Shown here piece after piece: positions 33,632-42,716 of a stretch of 64,000 nt of DNA. Within the stretch, counting starts at the first letter, position 1. Every line of letters starts with the position of its first letter. This stretch comes from CAIWHR01 sp963734085 (GTDB taxonomy: Bacteria > Pseudomonadota > Gammaproteobacteria > Burkholderiales > Casimicrobiaceae), in contig CAVTFT010000017.1 of NCBI GenBank assembly GCA_963734085.1, forward strand, positions 62,001-126,000, in the 5' to 3' direction. The notes under the pieces were generated by a model. It had not been told where the DNA came from, did no database searches, and saw only the letters and a list, made by a program, of their open reading frames with translations. Position numbers and translations under genes: made by a program.

Positions 33632-36481
33632 ATGAGGCGCACGATACCCAAAGCGCTCGCGCTGCTTGTCTCGGCGAGCGTCTTGGGCATTGGGGTTACG
33701 GCATCGCCGGCAGCGGGCTCGGATATCGACGCTGCCACGCGCGTGCGCGTGACGGCCGATTACGGCAAGCTGCCGATGTCGTTCGAAGCCAATCAGGGAC
33801 AAGCGGACCCGTCCGTGCAGTTTCTCGCGCGCGGAAGCGGCTACGGGTTGTTTCTGACGCCGACCGAGGCCGTGCTGAGTCTGCCGGGCGTAACGGCTTC
33901 GGCACAGTCGAACGCGGTGATCCGGATGCGGCTTGCGGGAGCCAATCCGCAGCCACAAGTTGTCGGCCTCGAGCTGCTGCCGGGGACCAGCAATTATTTC
34001 ATCGGCGACGATCCAACGAAATGGCATAGCGCAATTCCCAACTACGCCAAGGTCAAATACGCTGCGGTGTATCCCGGCATCGATCTCGTCTATTACGGCA
34101 AGCAGCGACAACTCGAATACGATTTCATCGTTGCGCCCGGCGCCGATCCGAAGTGCATCGTGCTGGAGTTCAAGGGCGCGAAAGAGCTCGCGCTTGATGC
34201 AGACGGCAATCTCGTGCTAACCACTGCGGGCCAGGAGCTCGTGCAGCACCGGCCCGTTGTGTATCAGGAGATTGACGGTGCGCGGCGGATCGTCGGCGGC
34301 GGCTACAAGCTGCGCGGGAAGAATCGGGCCAGCTTCGAGATTGCGCGTTACGACGCGAGTCGACCGCTGATCATCGATCCAACGCTCGTGACGCTCCTCT
34401 ATTCGACCTATCTGGGAGGCCCCTCCGCTGATTACGTTTCGGCCATTGCCGTCGACGGCTCTGGCAAAGCATACGTGACCGGCTACACAATCGGTACTTT
34501 TCCCACGACGCCGGGCGCCTATCAGCCCATGATTCCCGGGCCGGTCGGATCCGCATACGTCTTCGTGACGAAGCTGAACGCAACGGGCACCGCGCTCGAG
34601 TACTCCACGTACCTCGGGCCGGGCGTTGGCAACGGTATCGCCGTCGATGCCAGCGGCTGTGCATATATTACAGGCGCTGCGTCGGGCGGATTTCCGACGA
34701 CTCTGGGGGCTTATCAGACGTCGTTCGGTGGACTCAGTGATGGGTTCGTCACCAAGCTGAACCCGAGCGGCTCCGCGCTGGTGTATTCAACGTATCTGGG
34801 TGGGCCGGACTACGACCAGGGCAATGCCGTTGCCGTGGACGCCAGCGGCAACGCGTATGTGACCGGTCAAGCCCGAGATTTCTTTCCGACGACTCCGGGG
34901 GCATTCCAGGCAACAGGCTTCGGCGTTATCGTAGCCAAACTGAATGCAACGGGAAGCGCTCTCGCGTATTCCACCTACGTCGGGAACGGCGGATCTGGTA
35001 CCAGAATGGCCGTTGACGGGAGCGGCAATGCCTATGTCACCGGTTACACCTACGACGGCGGTTTCCCGACCACGCCGGGTGGCGACCAAACGACATTCGG
35101 CGGGGGAACAGATGCGTTCCTGACGAAGCTGAACGCAGCCGGCAGTGCGCTCGTCTATTCGACGTACCTAGGGGGAAAACAGGACGACTACGCCTATGGC
35201 ATTGCGCTGGACGCCGGAGGCAATGCTTACCTGACGGGCTACACCTACGGCAACTTTCCGACGACCCCCGGCGCCTATCAAACGGCGTCGGACGGATCTT
35301 CGGCCGATGCCTTCGTAACGAAGCTGAACGCGACGGGATCGGCGCTCGTCTATTCGACGTATCTAGGCGGCAGCGGATCGGATCAGGCGTTCGCCATCGC
35401 GGTAGATGCCGCGGGCAACGCGCAAGTGACGGGCAACACACACGATTTCATGCTGCCGGACTATGCCTTTGTCAGGAAACTCGATTCAACCGGCAGCGCA
35501 CTCGTGTATGCCGTCGATTTTGTTCTGGACTTCCGTGGCGCTTATGCCAGCATCGGGTTCGGTATCGCACTTGACGGTAGCGGCAATGCCTATGTAACGG
35601 GCGTTTCCGACATTGGTTTTCCGACAACACCCGGCGCCTATCAGACGAGCTCCGCCGGCGGCGGCGACGCGTTCGTCACCAAGATCAGCGCGGCACTGCC
35701 CAGCGCCAGGCTCATGGTGCCGGACGGGACCTCGCTGCAGCAGAGGTTCTCCTCATATCCCGAAATCCGCTGGTTCGCGATGACAGTCGAGCCGGGGAAG
35801 ACGTATGTCGTCGACACCGTCGATGTAGACGGAGACCTCGGCGCCAATGCGGTCGGAACGCTGGGCATTTATGCCGTGGACGGCGTTCTGCAGCCGCCGG
35901 AGACCAACGTCGACTGTAGCTCGGGCAATGGTCAGCGTCCGCCCGCGGTCGACGTCGCGAGCAATGGCCTGCGCTGCGTGATTCGGACATTCCCCCCAGA
36001 CGGGACAGTGCTCAATCAGCGACCAGTTTACGTGAAGGTGGCGGCAATGGACCCGGCAGCCGGCGGTGGATCCCAATTCAGGATTCGCGCGCGCGAGGCG
36101 ACGGTCTACGGCCGCTGGCTCACCGCAGGCTACGACTATCACGTCGAGATCGAGAACACGACGGGCGATCCGATGTGCGTCGAGGTTTGCCGCTACGCGT
36201 CCTTGGGTCTCGTTCATGTACCTGGATACGGCTGGCAAGGGCCGATGGACAGCTTCACGATGACCGTACCGCCGTTTGGCGCGAAGAAACACGTGGTCCC
36301 GGCCGGAAGCCTTGTCGGGGGCTACGGTGATGGACCGATGCGAATCAGCGCTTGTGCGTCGCCGACCAACCTCGTGCCGGGCGCGCTACACGTGAGCACC
36401 TACGCAGTCGATCCGGTATCCGGTCGGTTCATCCACTTCTTTCCGTCGACGGCGAACGAGGGGAAAACCCGAAGCACGTGA
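33632..36481 (+). CDS. Secreted SBBP-repeat beta-propeller protein
   Basis: A 949-residue extracellular protein. After a signal peptide, residues 45-240 form the conserved N-terminal module of SBBP proteins (FEANQGQADPSVQFLARG). From about 250 to 690 there are seven repeats of about 60 residues. Each carries variants of STYLGG, AVDASGNAYVTG, FPTTPGAYQ and FVTKLN, which fits a seven-bladed propeller. The seventh is diverged at its first strand. The C-terminal 260 residues form a beta-rich, cysteine-containing region shared in style with the preceding protein. Such proteins are thought to bind glycans or proteins. GGGGAGG precedes ATG. Confidence 0.8.
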   Translation: MRRTIPKALALLVSASVLGIGVTASPAAGSDIDAATRVRVTADYGKLPMSFEANQGQADPSVQFLARGSGYGLFLTPTEAVLSLPGVTASAQSNAVIRMRLAGANPQPQVVGLELLPGTSNYFIGDDPTKWHSAIPNYAKVKYAAVYPGIDLVYYGKQRQLEYDFIVAPGADPKCIVLEFKGAKELALDADGNLVLTTAGQELVQHRPVVYQEIDGARRIVGGGYKLRGKNRASFEIARYDASRPLIIDPTLVTLLYSTYLGGPSADYVSAIAVDGSGKAYVTGYTIGTFPTTPGAYQPMIPGPVGSAYVFVTKLNATGTALEYSTYLGPGVGNGIAVDASGCAYITGAASGGFPTTLGAYQTSFGGLSDGFVTKLNPSGSALVYSTYLGGPDYDQGNAVAVDASGNAYVTGQARDFFPTTPGAFQATGFGVIVAKLNATGSALAYSTYVGNGGSGTRMAVDGSGNAYVTGYTYDGGFPTTPGGDQTTFGGGTDAFLTKLNAAGSALVYSTYLGGKQDDYAYGIALDAGGNAYLTGYTYGNFPTTPGAYQTASDGSSADAFVTKLNATGSALVYSTYLGGSGSDQAFAIAVDAAGNAQVTGNTHDFMLPDYAFVRKLDSTGSALVYAVDFVLDFRGAYASIGFGIALDGSGNAYVTGVSDIGFPTTPGAYQTSSAGGGDAFVTKISAALPSARLMVPDGTSLQQRFSSYPEIRWFAMTVEPGKTYVVDTVDVDGDLGANAVGTLGIYAVDGVLQPPETNVDCSSGNGQRPPAVDVASNGLRCVIRTFPPDGTVLNQRPVYVKVAAMDPAAGGGSQFRIRAREATVYGRWLTAGYDYHVEIENTTGDPMCVEVCRYASLGLVHVPGYGWQGPMDSFTMTVPPFGAKKHVVPAGSLVGGYGDGPMRISACASPTNLVPGALHVSTYAVDPVSGRFIHFFPSTANEGKTRST

Positions 36482-36591
36482 TAGTGGCGAATTGAGCTGC
36501 GTATCATGTCGGTGCGTTAGCATCTCACTCGCTCCCGGAGACGTTCCCCGCCTCCGCGCGGACCACCTTCGCGCCTGTCAGTAACTTTGCC

Positions 36592-38118
36592 ATGACCACG
36601 CTCACCCTCGATCCGGGCAGGCTGTCGCTTGCCGACTTGCGCAGCTTGTGGACGGCGCCGCAAATGCTCGCGGTGAACGGAGAATCGAAAGCCGCTGTCG
36701 ATGCGGCGGCGGAAACGGTAAATCGCGTGCTCGCTGCGGGCCGCACGGTCTACGGCGTCAATACCGGCTTCGGCCTCCTCGCGCGTACACGGATCGACGA
36801 CGCGCGTCTCGCGGAGCTGCAGCGCGCGCTGGTGCTCTCGCATTCGGCGGGCACGGGCCCGCTGCTCGACGATGCGGTCGTGCGGCTGACGATCGCACTC
36901 AAGGCGGCATCGCTCGCGCGCGGCTATTCGGGCGTGCGCTGGAGCGTGATCGAGGCGCTCGTCGCGCTCGCCAACGCCGGCGTCGTCCCGTGCATTCCTG
37001 CGCAGGGATCCGTCGGCGCGTCGGGCGACCTCGCTCCACTTGCCCATCTTGCAGCGGTCCTGATCGGCGACGGCGAAGCGAAGCTCGCGGGACGAACGCT
37101 GCCTGCGCGCGAAGCGCTGGCGCAGGCGGGATTGAAGCCCGTCGTGCTCGGACCGAAGGAAGGCCTGGCGCTCTTGAACGGCACGCAGGTGTCGACGGCC
37201 CTCGCGCTTGCGGGATCGTTCGCCGCCGAACGCGCAATGGCCGCCGCGTTCGTCGCCGGTGCACTTACCGTCGATGCGTGCCTCGGCAGCGACACGCCGT
37301 TCGATGCGCGCATTCAGGACGTGCGCGGCCATCGCGGGCAGATCGACGCGGCAGCGATCAGCCGAAGGCTTCTCGCCGGCAGCAAGATCCGCGAATCGCA
37401 CAAGGACTGCCCTCGCGTGCAGGATCCGTACAGTCTGCGCTGCCAGCCGCAGGTGATGGGCGCGTGCCTCGATCAGCTGCGACACGCGGCCGACGTGCTG
37501 GTCGCCGAGGCGAACGCCGTCTCCGACAATCCACTCGTGTTCGCGGACCATGACGAAATTCTCTCCGGCGGCAATTTCCACGCCGAGCCTGTCGCGTTCG
37601 CGGCGGACAACGTCGCACTCGCGATCGCCGAGATCGGAGCGCTTTCCGAGCGGCGGACCGCACTCCTGATGGACACGAACCTGTCGGGCCTGCCGCCGTT
37701 CCTGGTCCCGGAGGGCGGCGTCAACTCCGGCTTCATGATCGCGCAGGTGACGGCAGCGGCGCTTGCGTCGGAAAACAAGTCGCTCGCGCATCCGGCGTCG
37801 GTCGATTCGCTGCCGACATCGGCGAATCAGGAGGATCACGTCAGCATGGCGACATTCGCCGCGCGCAGGTTGACGCCGATGGCCGGGAACACCGCGCGCA
37901 TCGTCGCGATCGAGCTGCTCGCGGCGGCGCAGGGTGTCGAGTTGCGCAGGCCATTGACAACGTCGCCCAAGCTCGCCGCGGCGATGGCGATGGTGCGCGC
38001 GGACGTCGCCTTCTGGGACCGCGACCGCGCGTTCGCGCCGGACTTGGAAGCGATCCGGATCCGCGTCGAGCGCGGCGACTTTCTTCCCTACGCAGGGCCG
38101 CTGCTCGATCCTGCGTGA
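36592..38118 (+). CDS. hutH: Histidine ammonia-lyase
   Basis: A 508-residue enzyme that deaminates histidine to urocanate. The electrophilic MIO cofactor forms from Ala-Ser-Gly 143-145 in SVGASGDLAPLAH. The N-terminal Tyr loop YGVNTGFG and the segment SANQEDHVSM are intact. Length matches HutH. It is followed 79 bases later by hutU, so histidine is converted to imidazolonepropionate. The remaining hut genes are not in the window. Confidence 0.97.
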   Translation: MTTLTLDPGRLSLADLRSLWTAPQMLAVNGESKAAVDAAAETVNRVLAAGRTVYGVNTGFGLLARTRIDDARLAELQRALVLSHSAGTGPLLDDAVVRLTIALKAASLARGYSGVRWSVIEALVALANAGVVPCIPAQGSVGASGDLAPLAHLAAVLIGDGEAKLAGRTLPAREALAQAGLKPVVLGPKEGLALLNGTQVSTALALAGSFAAERAMAAAFVAGALTVDACLGSDTPFDARIQDVRGHRGQIDAAAISRRLLAGSKIRESHKDCPRVQDPYSLRCQPQVMGACLDQLRHAADVLVAEANAVSDNPLVFADHDEILSGGNFHAEPVAFAADNVALAIAEIGALSERRTALLMDTNLSGLPPFLVPEGGVNSGFMIAQVTAAALASENKSLAHPASVDSLPTSANQEDHVSMATFAARRLTPMAGNTARIVAIELLAAAQGVELRRPLTTSPKLAAAMAMVRADVAFWDRDRAFAPDLEAIRIRVERGDFLPYAGPLLDPA

Positions 38119-38197
38119 CGCATTGCGGCGTGACGGCATACGCCGGCTGCGCGACAATCATCGCTCGAGAGCGGAGGACGCTCCAGCGGAGGATTCC

Positions 38198-39907
38198 ATG
38201 CACCGTGACGATCCGAATCGACTCGCTACCGCACGCGCCGGCACCCGCTTCGCCGATCGCGTGATCCGCGCACCGCGGGGCACCGAGCGGACGGCGAAAT
38301 CGTGGCTCACCGAAGCACCGCTGCGGATGATCCAGAACAATCTCGATCCGGAGGTCGCCGAGAATCCGAAGGAGCTCGTCGTCTATGGCGGCATTGGGCG
38401 TGCGGCGCGCAACTGGGAATGCTTCGACGCAATCCTCGCGGCGTTGCGCGAATTGAACGACGACGAATCGCTGCTGATCCAATCGGGCAAGCCCGTCGGT
38501 GTGTTCAGGACTCATCCCGACGCGCCGCGGGTGCTGATTGCGAACTCGAATCTCGTCCCGAAATGGGCAACGTGGGAGCACTTCAACGAGCTCGATCGCA
38601 AGGGTCTGATGATGTTCGGGCAGATGACGGCGGGCTCGTGGATCTACATCGGCAGCCAGGGCATCGTGCAGGGGACCTTCGAGACGTTCGCCGAAGCGGG
38701 GCGCCAGCATCACGGCGGCGTGCTCGCCGACAAATGGATTCTCACTGCGGGCCTGGGCGGGATGGGTGGCGCGCAACCGCTCGCGGCGACGATGGCGGGC
38801 GCGTCGATGCTGGCGATCGAATGCCAGCCGTCGCGCATCGACATGCGCTTGTCGACGCGCTATCTCGACCGGCAGGCGAGGGACCTCGATGACGCGCTGG
38901 CGCTCGTGCGCGAGGCATGCGAGAAGCGGAAGCCGATCTCGATCGGGCTACTCGGGAACGCCGCCGAGATCCTGCCCGACCTCGTCCGCCGCAACGTGCG
39001 CCCGGATTTGCTGACTGACCAGACGTCCGCGCACGATCTCGTTTATGGCTACCTGCCTGTGGGCTGGAGCGTCGAGCAATGGAAAGCGGCACAGACCGAT
39101 GCCGCGCAGCATCCGGGGCTTGTTGCCGCGGCCAAAGCATCGATCAAGACGCACGTCGAGGCGATGCTCGCGTTCCACCGCCAGGGCGTGCCGACGTTCG
39201 ACTATGGCAACAACATCCGCCAGGTCGCGCTCGACGAAGGCGTTGCCGATGCGTTCGCGTTCCCCGGGTTCGTCCCCGCGTACATTCGACCGCTGTTCTG
39301 CGAAGGGAAGGGACCGTTCCGCTGGGTCGCACTGTCGGGCGACCCCGAGGACATCTATCGCACCGATCGCAAGGTCAAGGAACTCTTCCCGGAAAATGTC
39401 CAGGTGCAGCGCTGGCTCGACATGGCGCGCGAGCGGATTGCATTCCAGGGTTTGCCGGCGCGCATCTGCTGGCTCGGTCTTGGCGAGCGGCATCGCGCCG
39501 GCCTCGCGTTCAACGAAATGGTGAAGTCCGGCGAGCTCAAGGCGCCCATCGTCATCGGCCGCGATCATCTCGACACCGGCAGCGTCGCCTCGCCCAATCG
39601 CGAGACCGAAGCGATGGCGGATGGCTCCGATGCGGTGTCCGACTGGCCGCTGCTGAACGCGCTCCTCAACACCGCGAGCGGCGCGACGTGGGTGTCATTC
39701 CATCACGGCGGCGGCGTGGGGATGGGCTATTCCCAGCATGCGGGCGTCGTCATCGTCTGCGACGGCACCGATGCCGCGGCGAAGCGGATCGAGCGCGTGC
39801 TGTGGAACGATCCCGCGGCGGGCGTCATGCGCCACGCGGATGCGGGCTATGCGAAGGCGATCGAGGTGGCGCGCGAGAAGGGGTTGAGACTGCCGATGGT
39901 GCGATGA
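38198..39907 (+). CDS. hutU: Urocanate hydratase
   Basis: A 569-residue NAD+-dependent enzyme that hydrates urocanate to 4-imidazolone-5-propionate. Family segments include MIQNNLDPEVAENP, FGQMTAGSWIYIGSQGIVQG, the dinucleotide loop GLGGMGGAQP, and the catalytic Cys region LPARICWLGLGERH. ATG 38198 has GCGGAGG upstream at good spacing; the frame open to 38123 is not conserved. It is in an operon with hutH. Confidence 0.97.
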   Translation: MHRDDPNRLATARAGTRFADRVIRAPRGTERTAKSWLTEAPLRMIQNNLDPEVAENPKELVVYGGIGRAARNWECFDAILAALRELNDDESLLIQSGKPVGVFRTHPDAPRVLIANSNLVPKWATWEHFNELDRKGLMMFGQMTAGSWIYIGSQGIVQGTFETFAEAGRQHHGGVLADKWILTAGLGGMGGAQPLAATMAGASMLAIECQPSRIDMRLSTRYLDRQARDLDDALALVREACEKRKPISIGLLGNAAEILPDLVRRNVRPDLLTDQTSAHDLVYGYLPVGWSVEQWKAAQTDAAQHPGLVAAAKASIKTHVEAMLAFHRQGVPTFDYGNNIRQVALDEGVADAFAFPGFVPAYIRPLFCEGKGPFRWVALSGDPEDIYRTDRKVKELFPENVQVQRWLDMARERIAFQGLPARICWLGLGERHRAGLAFNEMVKSGELKAPIVIGRDHLDTGSVASPNRETEAMADGSDAVSDWPLLNALLNTASGATWVSFHHGGGVGMGYSQHAGVVIVCDGTDAAAKRIERVLWNDPAAGVMRHADAGYAKAIEVAREKGLRLPMVR

Positions 39908-39957
39908 CCCGCTGGGTTTGGTCGCGCCCGATCGATCCGGTCGGGACCGGGTGCCCG

Positions 39958-40386
39958 CTACTTCGAGATCTCGAGCTCGAACGCCGGCGCGCCGTCGTCG
40001 AGCTTGTTGACGGCGTAGTACTTGCCGTCCAACTTGAAGATCAACCGGCACCACTTTTCCTCGATCCGCTGCCAGTTGATGGTGACGCAATAACCGCCTT
40101 TGTCGCCCAGTCGCCACGTACCGCTCGCGGTGGCGGCGCCGTGGTATTGCGGATTGCCTCTGTTGTCCGAGGACGCGGTGAGCGTTCCGTCCGGCTTGTT
40201 TTCCCAGGAACGCGTGCTGCCGGCGGTCGTGCGGCTGACGATCTTCGCGCCCGGCAGCAGTTGCTTCATGTCATCGCCGGTGAGCTGCGTTGCGTTCTTC
40301 GCCTTGACGTCGGCAAGCGTTAGACCCTGCGCCATCGCGAACGAAGACAGCCCGAGTCCCACGGCAACCGCGATGAAACGTCGCAT
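39958..40386 (-). CDS. Secreted DUF995-like protein
   Basis: A 142-residue periplasmic protein with a signal peptide (cleavage near SSFAMA). The segment LTGDDMKQLLPGAKIVSRTTAGSTRSWENKPDGT and the end GYCVTINWQRIEEKWC resemble DUF995-type proteins, with a possible Cys pair. Function unknown. It is downstream of tRNA-Pro and its terminator on the same strand and converges with hutU. Confidence 0.6.
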   Translation of the reverse strand: MRRFIAVAVGLGLSSFAMAQGLTLADVKAKNATQLTGDDMKQLLPGAKIVSRTTAGSTRSWENKPDGTLTASSDNRGNPQYHGAATASGTWRLGDKGGYCVTINWQRIEEKWCRLIFKLDGKYYAVNKLDDGAPAFELEISK

Positions 40387-40409
40387 TCGCGCTCCCTTGG
40401 CTGGGTGAC

Positions 40410-40441
40410 AAAAAACGCCGCGGCACGGTGTGCTGCGGCGT
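40410..40441 (-). terminator. Rho-independent terminator of tRNA-Pro
   Basis: Read on the minus strand, ACGCCGC and GCGGCGT pair around an inner GCAC/GTGC stem and are followed by TTTTTT. It lies 10 bases beyond the CCA end of the tRNA. Confidence 0.85.
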
Positions 40442-40451
40442 CACAAGAAAC

Positions 40452-40528
<77 letters not shown>

Positions 40529-40610
40529 AATGGCCTCAGGCGACCGGTGATGCTCGATCCGCGGCGGGAGTACGGCGCTGCTGTCACGGACCGGCGGCAT
40601 GGCACGAGTC

Positions 40611-41645
40611 TCAGTACGTCCGGCGCGCCGCAAAGGACGCCAATTCTAGCAGACTTTCGCGGTCCGACGAATCCGGCAGATCGGCGATCGCCGCCGCGGC
40701 GGCGTCGCTGTGCTCCTGCGCGCGCCACCGGCTGTAATCGAGTGCGCCGGTGCGCTTGAGAACGTCGACGACCGGCGCGAACTCCGTGAGCCCGCCGCCG
40801 CTGATTGCGCTGCGGATCAGCTCGGCGTCGTGCCGGTTGCCAACGGCGACCGCGCGGATCAGCGGCATCGTCATCTTGCCCTCCGCGAGGTCGTCGCCGA
40901 GGTTCTTCCCGATCTCGGCGAGGTCGCCGGAATAGTCGAGGACGTCGTCGACCAGCTGGAATGCAGTGCCGAGATGCATCCCGTAACGGGCGAGGGCGGA
41001 CTCGCGCTCCGCGGTGGCATCACCCAGCACCGCGCCCAATTGCGCGGCGGCCTCGAAAAGCTTCGCCGTCTTGCGCTGGATGACGCCGAGATAGGCGCTC
41101 TCGTCCAGGTTCGGGTTGCCCGAATTCATGAGCTGCAGCACCTCGCCCTCGGCGATCACGTTGGTCGCGTGGGAGACGATGTCCATCACGCGCATCGAGC
41201 CCACGTCGACCATCAGCTGGAACGCGCGCGAGTAGAGAAAGTCGCCGACCAGCACCGACGGGGCGTTGCCGAACGTGGCGTTGGCGGTGGCGTGGCCGCG
41301 GCGCAGCTTCGACTCGTCGACGACGTCGTCGTGGAGGAGCGTCGCGGTGTGGATCATCTCGACGACCGCCGCCAGCGTGTAGTGACGCTCGCCCTGGTAT
41401 CCGCAGGCGCGCGCGGCAAACAGAACCAGCGCCGGGCGCAATCGCTTGCCGCCCCCGCCAATGATGTAATCGGCGATCTGCCGGATCAGCGCGACGTCGG
41501 AATCGAGGCTCGCGCGCAGAACCTTGTCGACCTCCGCACGGTCGGCGGCGAGAACAGCTCGGAGGGGCTCGGTTGGCACGGCGGCGATTGGGGCCCGCGA
41601 GGCGGCGCGCGTCAGGAGGGCGGCACGTCGGGCGGCGGGCATCAT
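40611..41645 (-). CDS. ispB: Octaprenyl diphosphate synthase
   Basis: A 344-residue trans-prenyltransferase making the side chain of ubiquinone. The first Asp-rich motif is LLHDDVVDE and the second is LVDDVLDYSGD; GGGGKRLRP near the start and GEVLQLMN are also typical. The two adjacent ATGs at 41645 and 41642 fit the family start, though about 30 residues before the domain are poorly conserved. It diverges from rplU-rpmA, as in many proteobacteria. Confidence 0.93.
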   Translation of the reverse strand: MMPAARRAALLTRAASRAPIAAVPTEPLRAVLAADRAEVDKVLRASLDSDVALIRQIADYIIGGGGKRLRPALVLFAARACGYQGERHYTLAAVVEMIHTATLLHDDVVDESKLRRGHATANATFGNAPSVLVGDFLYSRAFQLMVDVGSMRVMDIVSHATNVIAEGEVLQLMNSGNPNLDESAYLGVIQRKTAKLFEAAAQLGAVLGDATAERESALARYGMHLGTAFQLVDDVLDYSGDLAEIGKNLGDDLAEGKMTMPLIRAVAVGNRHDAELIRSAISGGGLTEFAPVVDVLKRTGALDYSRWRAQEHSDAAAAAIADLPDSSDRESLLELASFAARRTY

Positions 41646-41803
41646 GTTGGGGGCGCGCCGGGCGCGGCGCGAGGTCGCTTGAATCGGGCGGGATTGTAAC
41701 TGAAGCGTGCGCGCGGCCATTGCGCTGGCGCAAACGTCCAGCCGGTCGTACCCCACGCGGTCGCCTGCACCTCCACAGCGGGAAGAAGGCGTATTCGATC
41801 AGT

Positions 41804-41833
41804 TTGACCGACTCGAAGCTAATCGGTTATAAT
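41804..41833 (+). promoter_or_regulatory. Sigma-70 promoter of rplU-rpmA
   Basis: TTGACC (41804-41809) and a perfect TATAAT (41828-41833) are separated by 18 bases. The start codon of rplU is about 100 bases further on, leaving a sizeable untranslated leader in which ribosomal-protein feedback could act. Confidence 0.82.
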
Positions 41834-41931
41834 TCAAAGCTTTCCACGACAGGCGCGGGAAGAGCGGCGAGGCATGCGGGGTTTCGCTCTCCGGCAAAGA
41901 CCTCGGCCCCTCAATTGAGCGGAGTCCATTC

Positions 41932-42243
41932 ATGTACGCGGTCATCAAGACCGGCGGCAAGCAATACAAGGTTGCCCCCGGCGAACAACTCAAGGTGGAA
42001 CAGATCACCGCCGACGTCGGCGCGGAAGTCGTCCTCGATCAGGTGTTGATGATCGGGGAGGGAGAAAGCGTCCGTCTGGGTCAGCCCGTCGTCGCCGGTG
42101 CGGCGGTCAAGGCGACCGTCATTGCGCATGGGCGCGGCGACAAGGTCACGATCTTCAAGATGCGCCGGCGCAAGAATTACCACCGGACCCAGGGGCACCG
42201 GCAGGGCTACACCGAGCTCAAGATCGACAGCATCGTCGGCTGA
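41932..42243 (+). CDS. rplU: 50S ribosomal protein L21
   Basis: A 103-residue ribosomal protein. MYAVIKTGGKQYKV at the start and KMRRRKNYHRTQGHRQ near the end are universal L21 signatures. It is co-transcribed with rpmA, 11 bases downstream. Length is exact for the family. Confidence 0.99.
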   Translation: MYAVIKTGGKQYKVAPGEQLKVEQITADVGAEVVLDQVLMIGEGESVRLGQPVVAGAAVKATVIAHGRGDKVTIFKMRRRKNYHRTQGHRQGYTELKIDSIVG

Positions 42244-42254
42244 CGGAGAGAACC

Positions 42255-42518
42255 ATGGCACACAAGAAAGCGGGCGGCAGCTCGCGCAACGGCCGCGATT
42301 CGGAATCGAAGCGCCTCGGCGTCAAGGCCTACGGCGGCGAAACGATCCCGGCCGGCAGTATCATCGTCCGCCAGCGCGGAACGGTCATCCATCCCGGCGT
42401 CAACGTCGGCATCGGCAAGGACCATACGCTGTTCGCGCTCGTGACCGGCAAGGTCGAGTTCGAGACCAAGGGCAAGGACAAAAGGAAAGTCGCGCGCATC
42501 GTCCCTGTCGCGGCGTAG
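42255..42518 (+). CDS. rpmA: 50S ribosomal protein L27
   Basis: An 87-residue protein whose N terminus reaches the peptidyl-transferase centre. MAHKKAGGSSRNGRDSESKR and the segment GSIIVRQRGT are characteristic. There is no N-terminal extension of the Firmicutes type. A strong terminator follows. The usual downstream obg gene is absent; the accessory SIR2/TIR operon is in its place. Confidence 0.99.
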   Translation: MAHKKAGGSSRNGRDSESKRLGVKAYGGETIPAGSIIVRQRGTVIHPGVNVGIGKDHTLFALVTGKVEFETKGKDKRKVARIVPVAA

Positions 42519-42554
42519 CGCGCTTGTAGTCCACGGGGTTCGTCCCCCCAGAAG

Positions 42555-42581
42555 ATCCCGGCCGCTCGCCGGGATTTTTTT
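42555..42581 (+). terminator. Rho-independent terminator after rpmA
   Basis: ATCCCGG and CCGGGAT pair over a 6-7 base loop and are followed by TTTTTT. It isolates rplU-rpmA from the accessory operon downstream. Confidence 0.9.
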
Positions 42582-42616
42582 CGGGCGGCGATTGCGTTCG
42601 CGGCGCGGCCCTGCGT

Positions 42617-42645
42617 TTGACCGGGATGGGGGAATCGTGGACACT
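42617..42645 (+). promoter_or_regulatory. Possible promoter of the SIR2/TIR operon
   Basis: TTGACC (42617-42622) and GACACT (42640-42645) are 17 bases apart, about 70 bases before the first gene. The -10 match is weak. The terminator just upstream implies a promoter must exist in this gap. Confidence 0.3.
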
Positions 42646-42716
42646 TTGGTGCCTCGCGCGAACCCGTCGCCTCCACCATCGAGCCGGTACCGCCCCCGCC
42701 GTCTCGGGGCAAGCCC

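Noticed and set aside
33632..36481. Repeats in the SBBP gene as a possible CRISPR or satellite array
   Set aside because: The periodicity of about 180 bases is in frame, protein-level and diverged. It is explained by beta-propeller blades.
36482..36591. HutC-type operator upstream of hutH
   Set aside because: I looked for a TGTNTAGACA-like palindrome and did not see one. No regulatory site is claimed.
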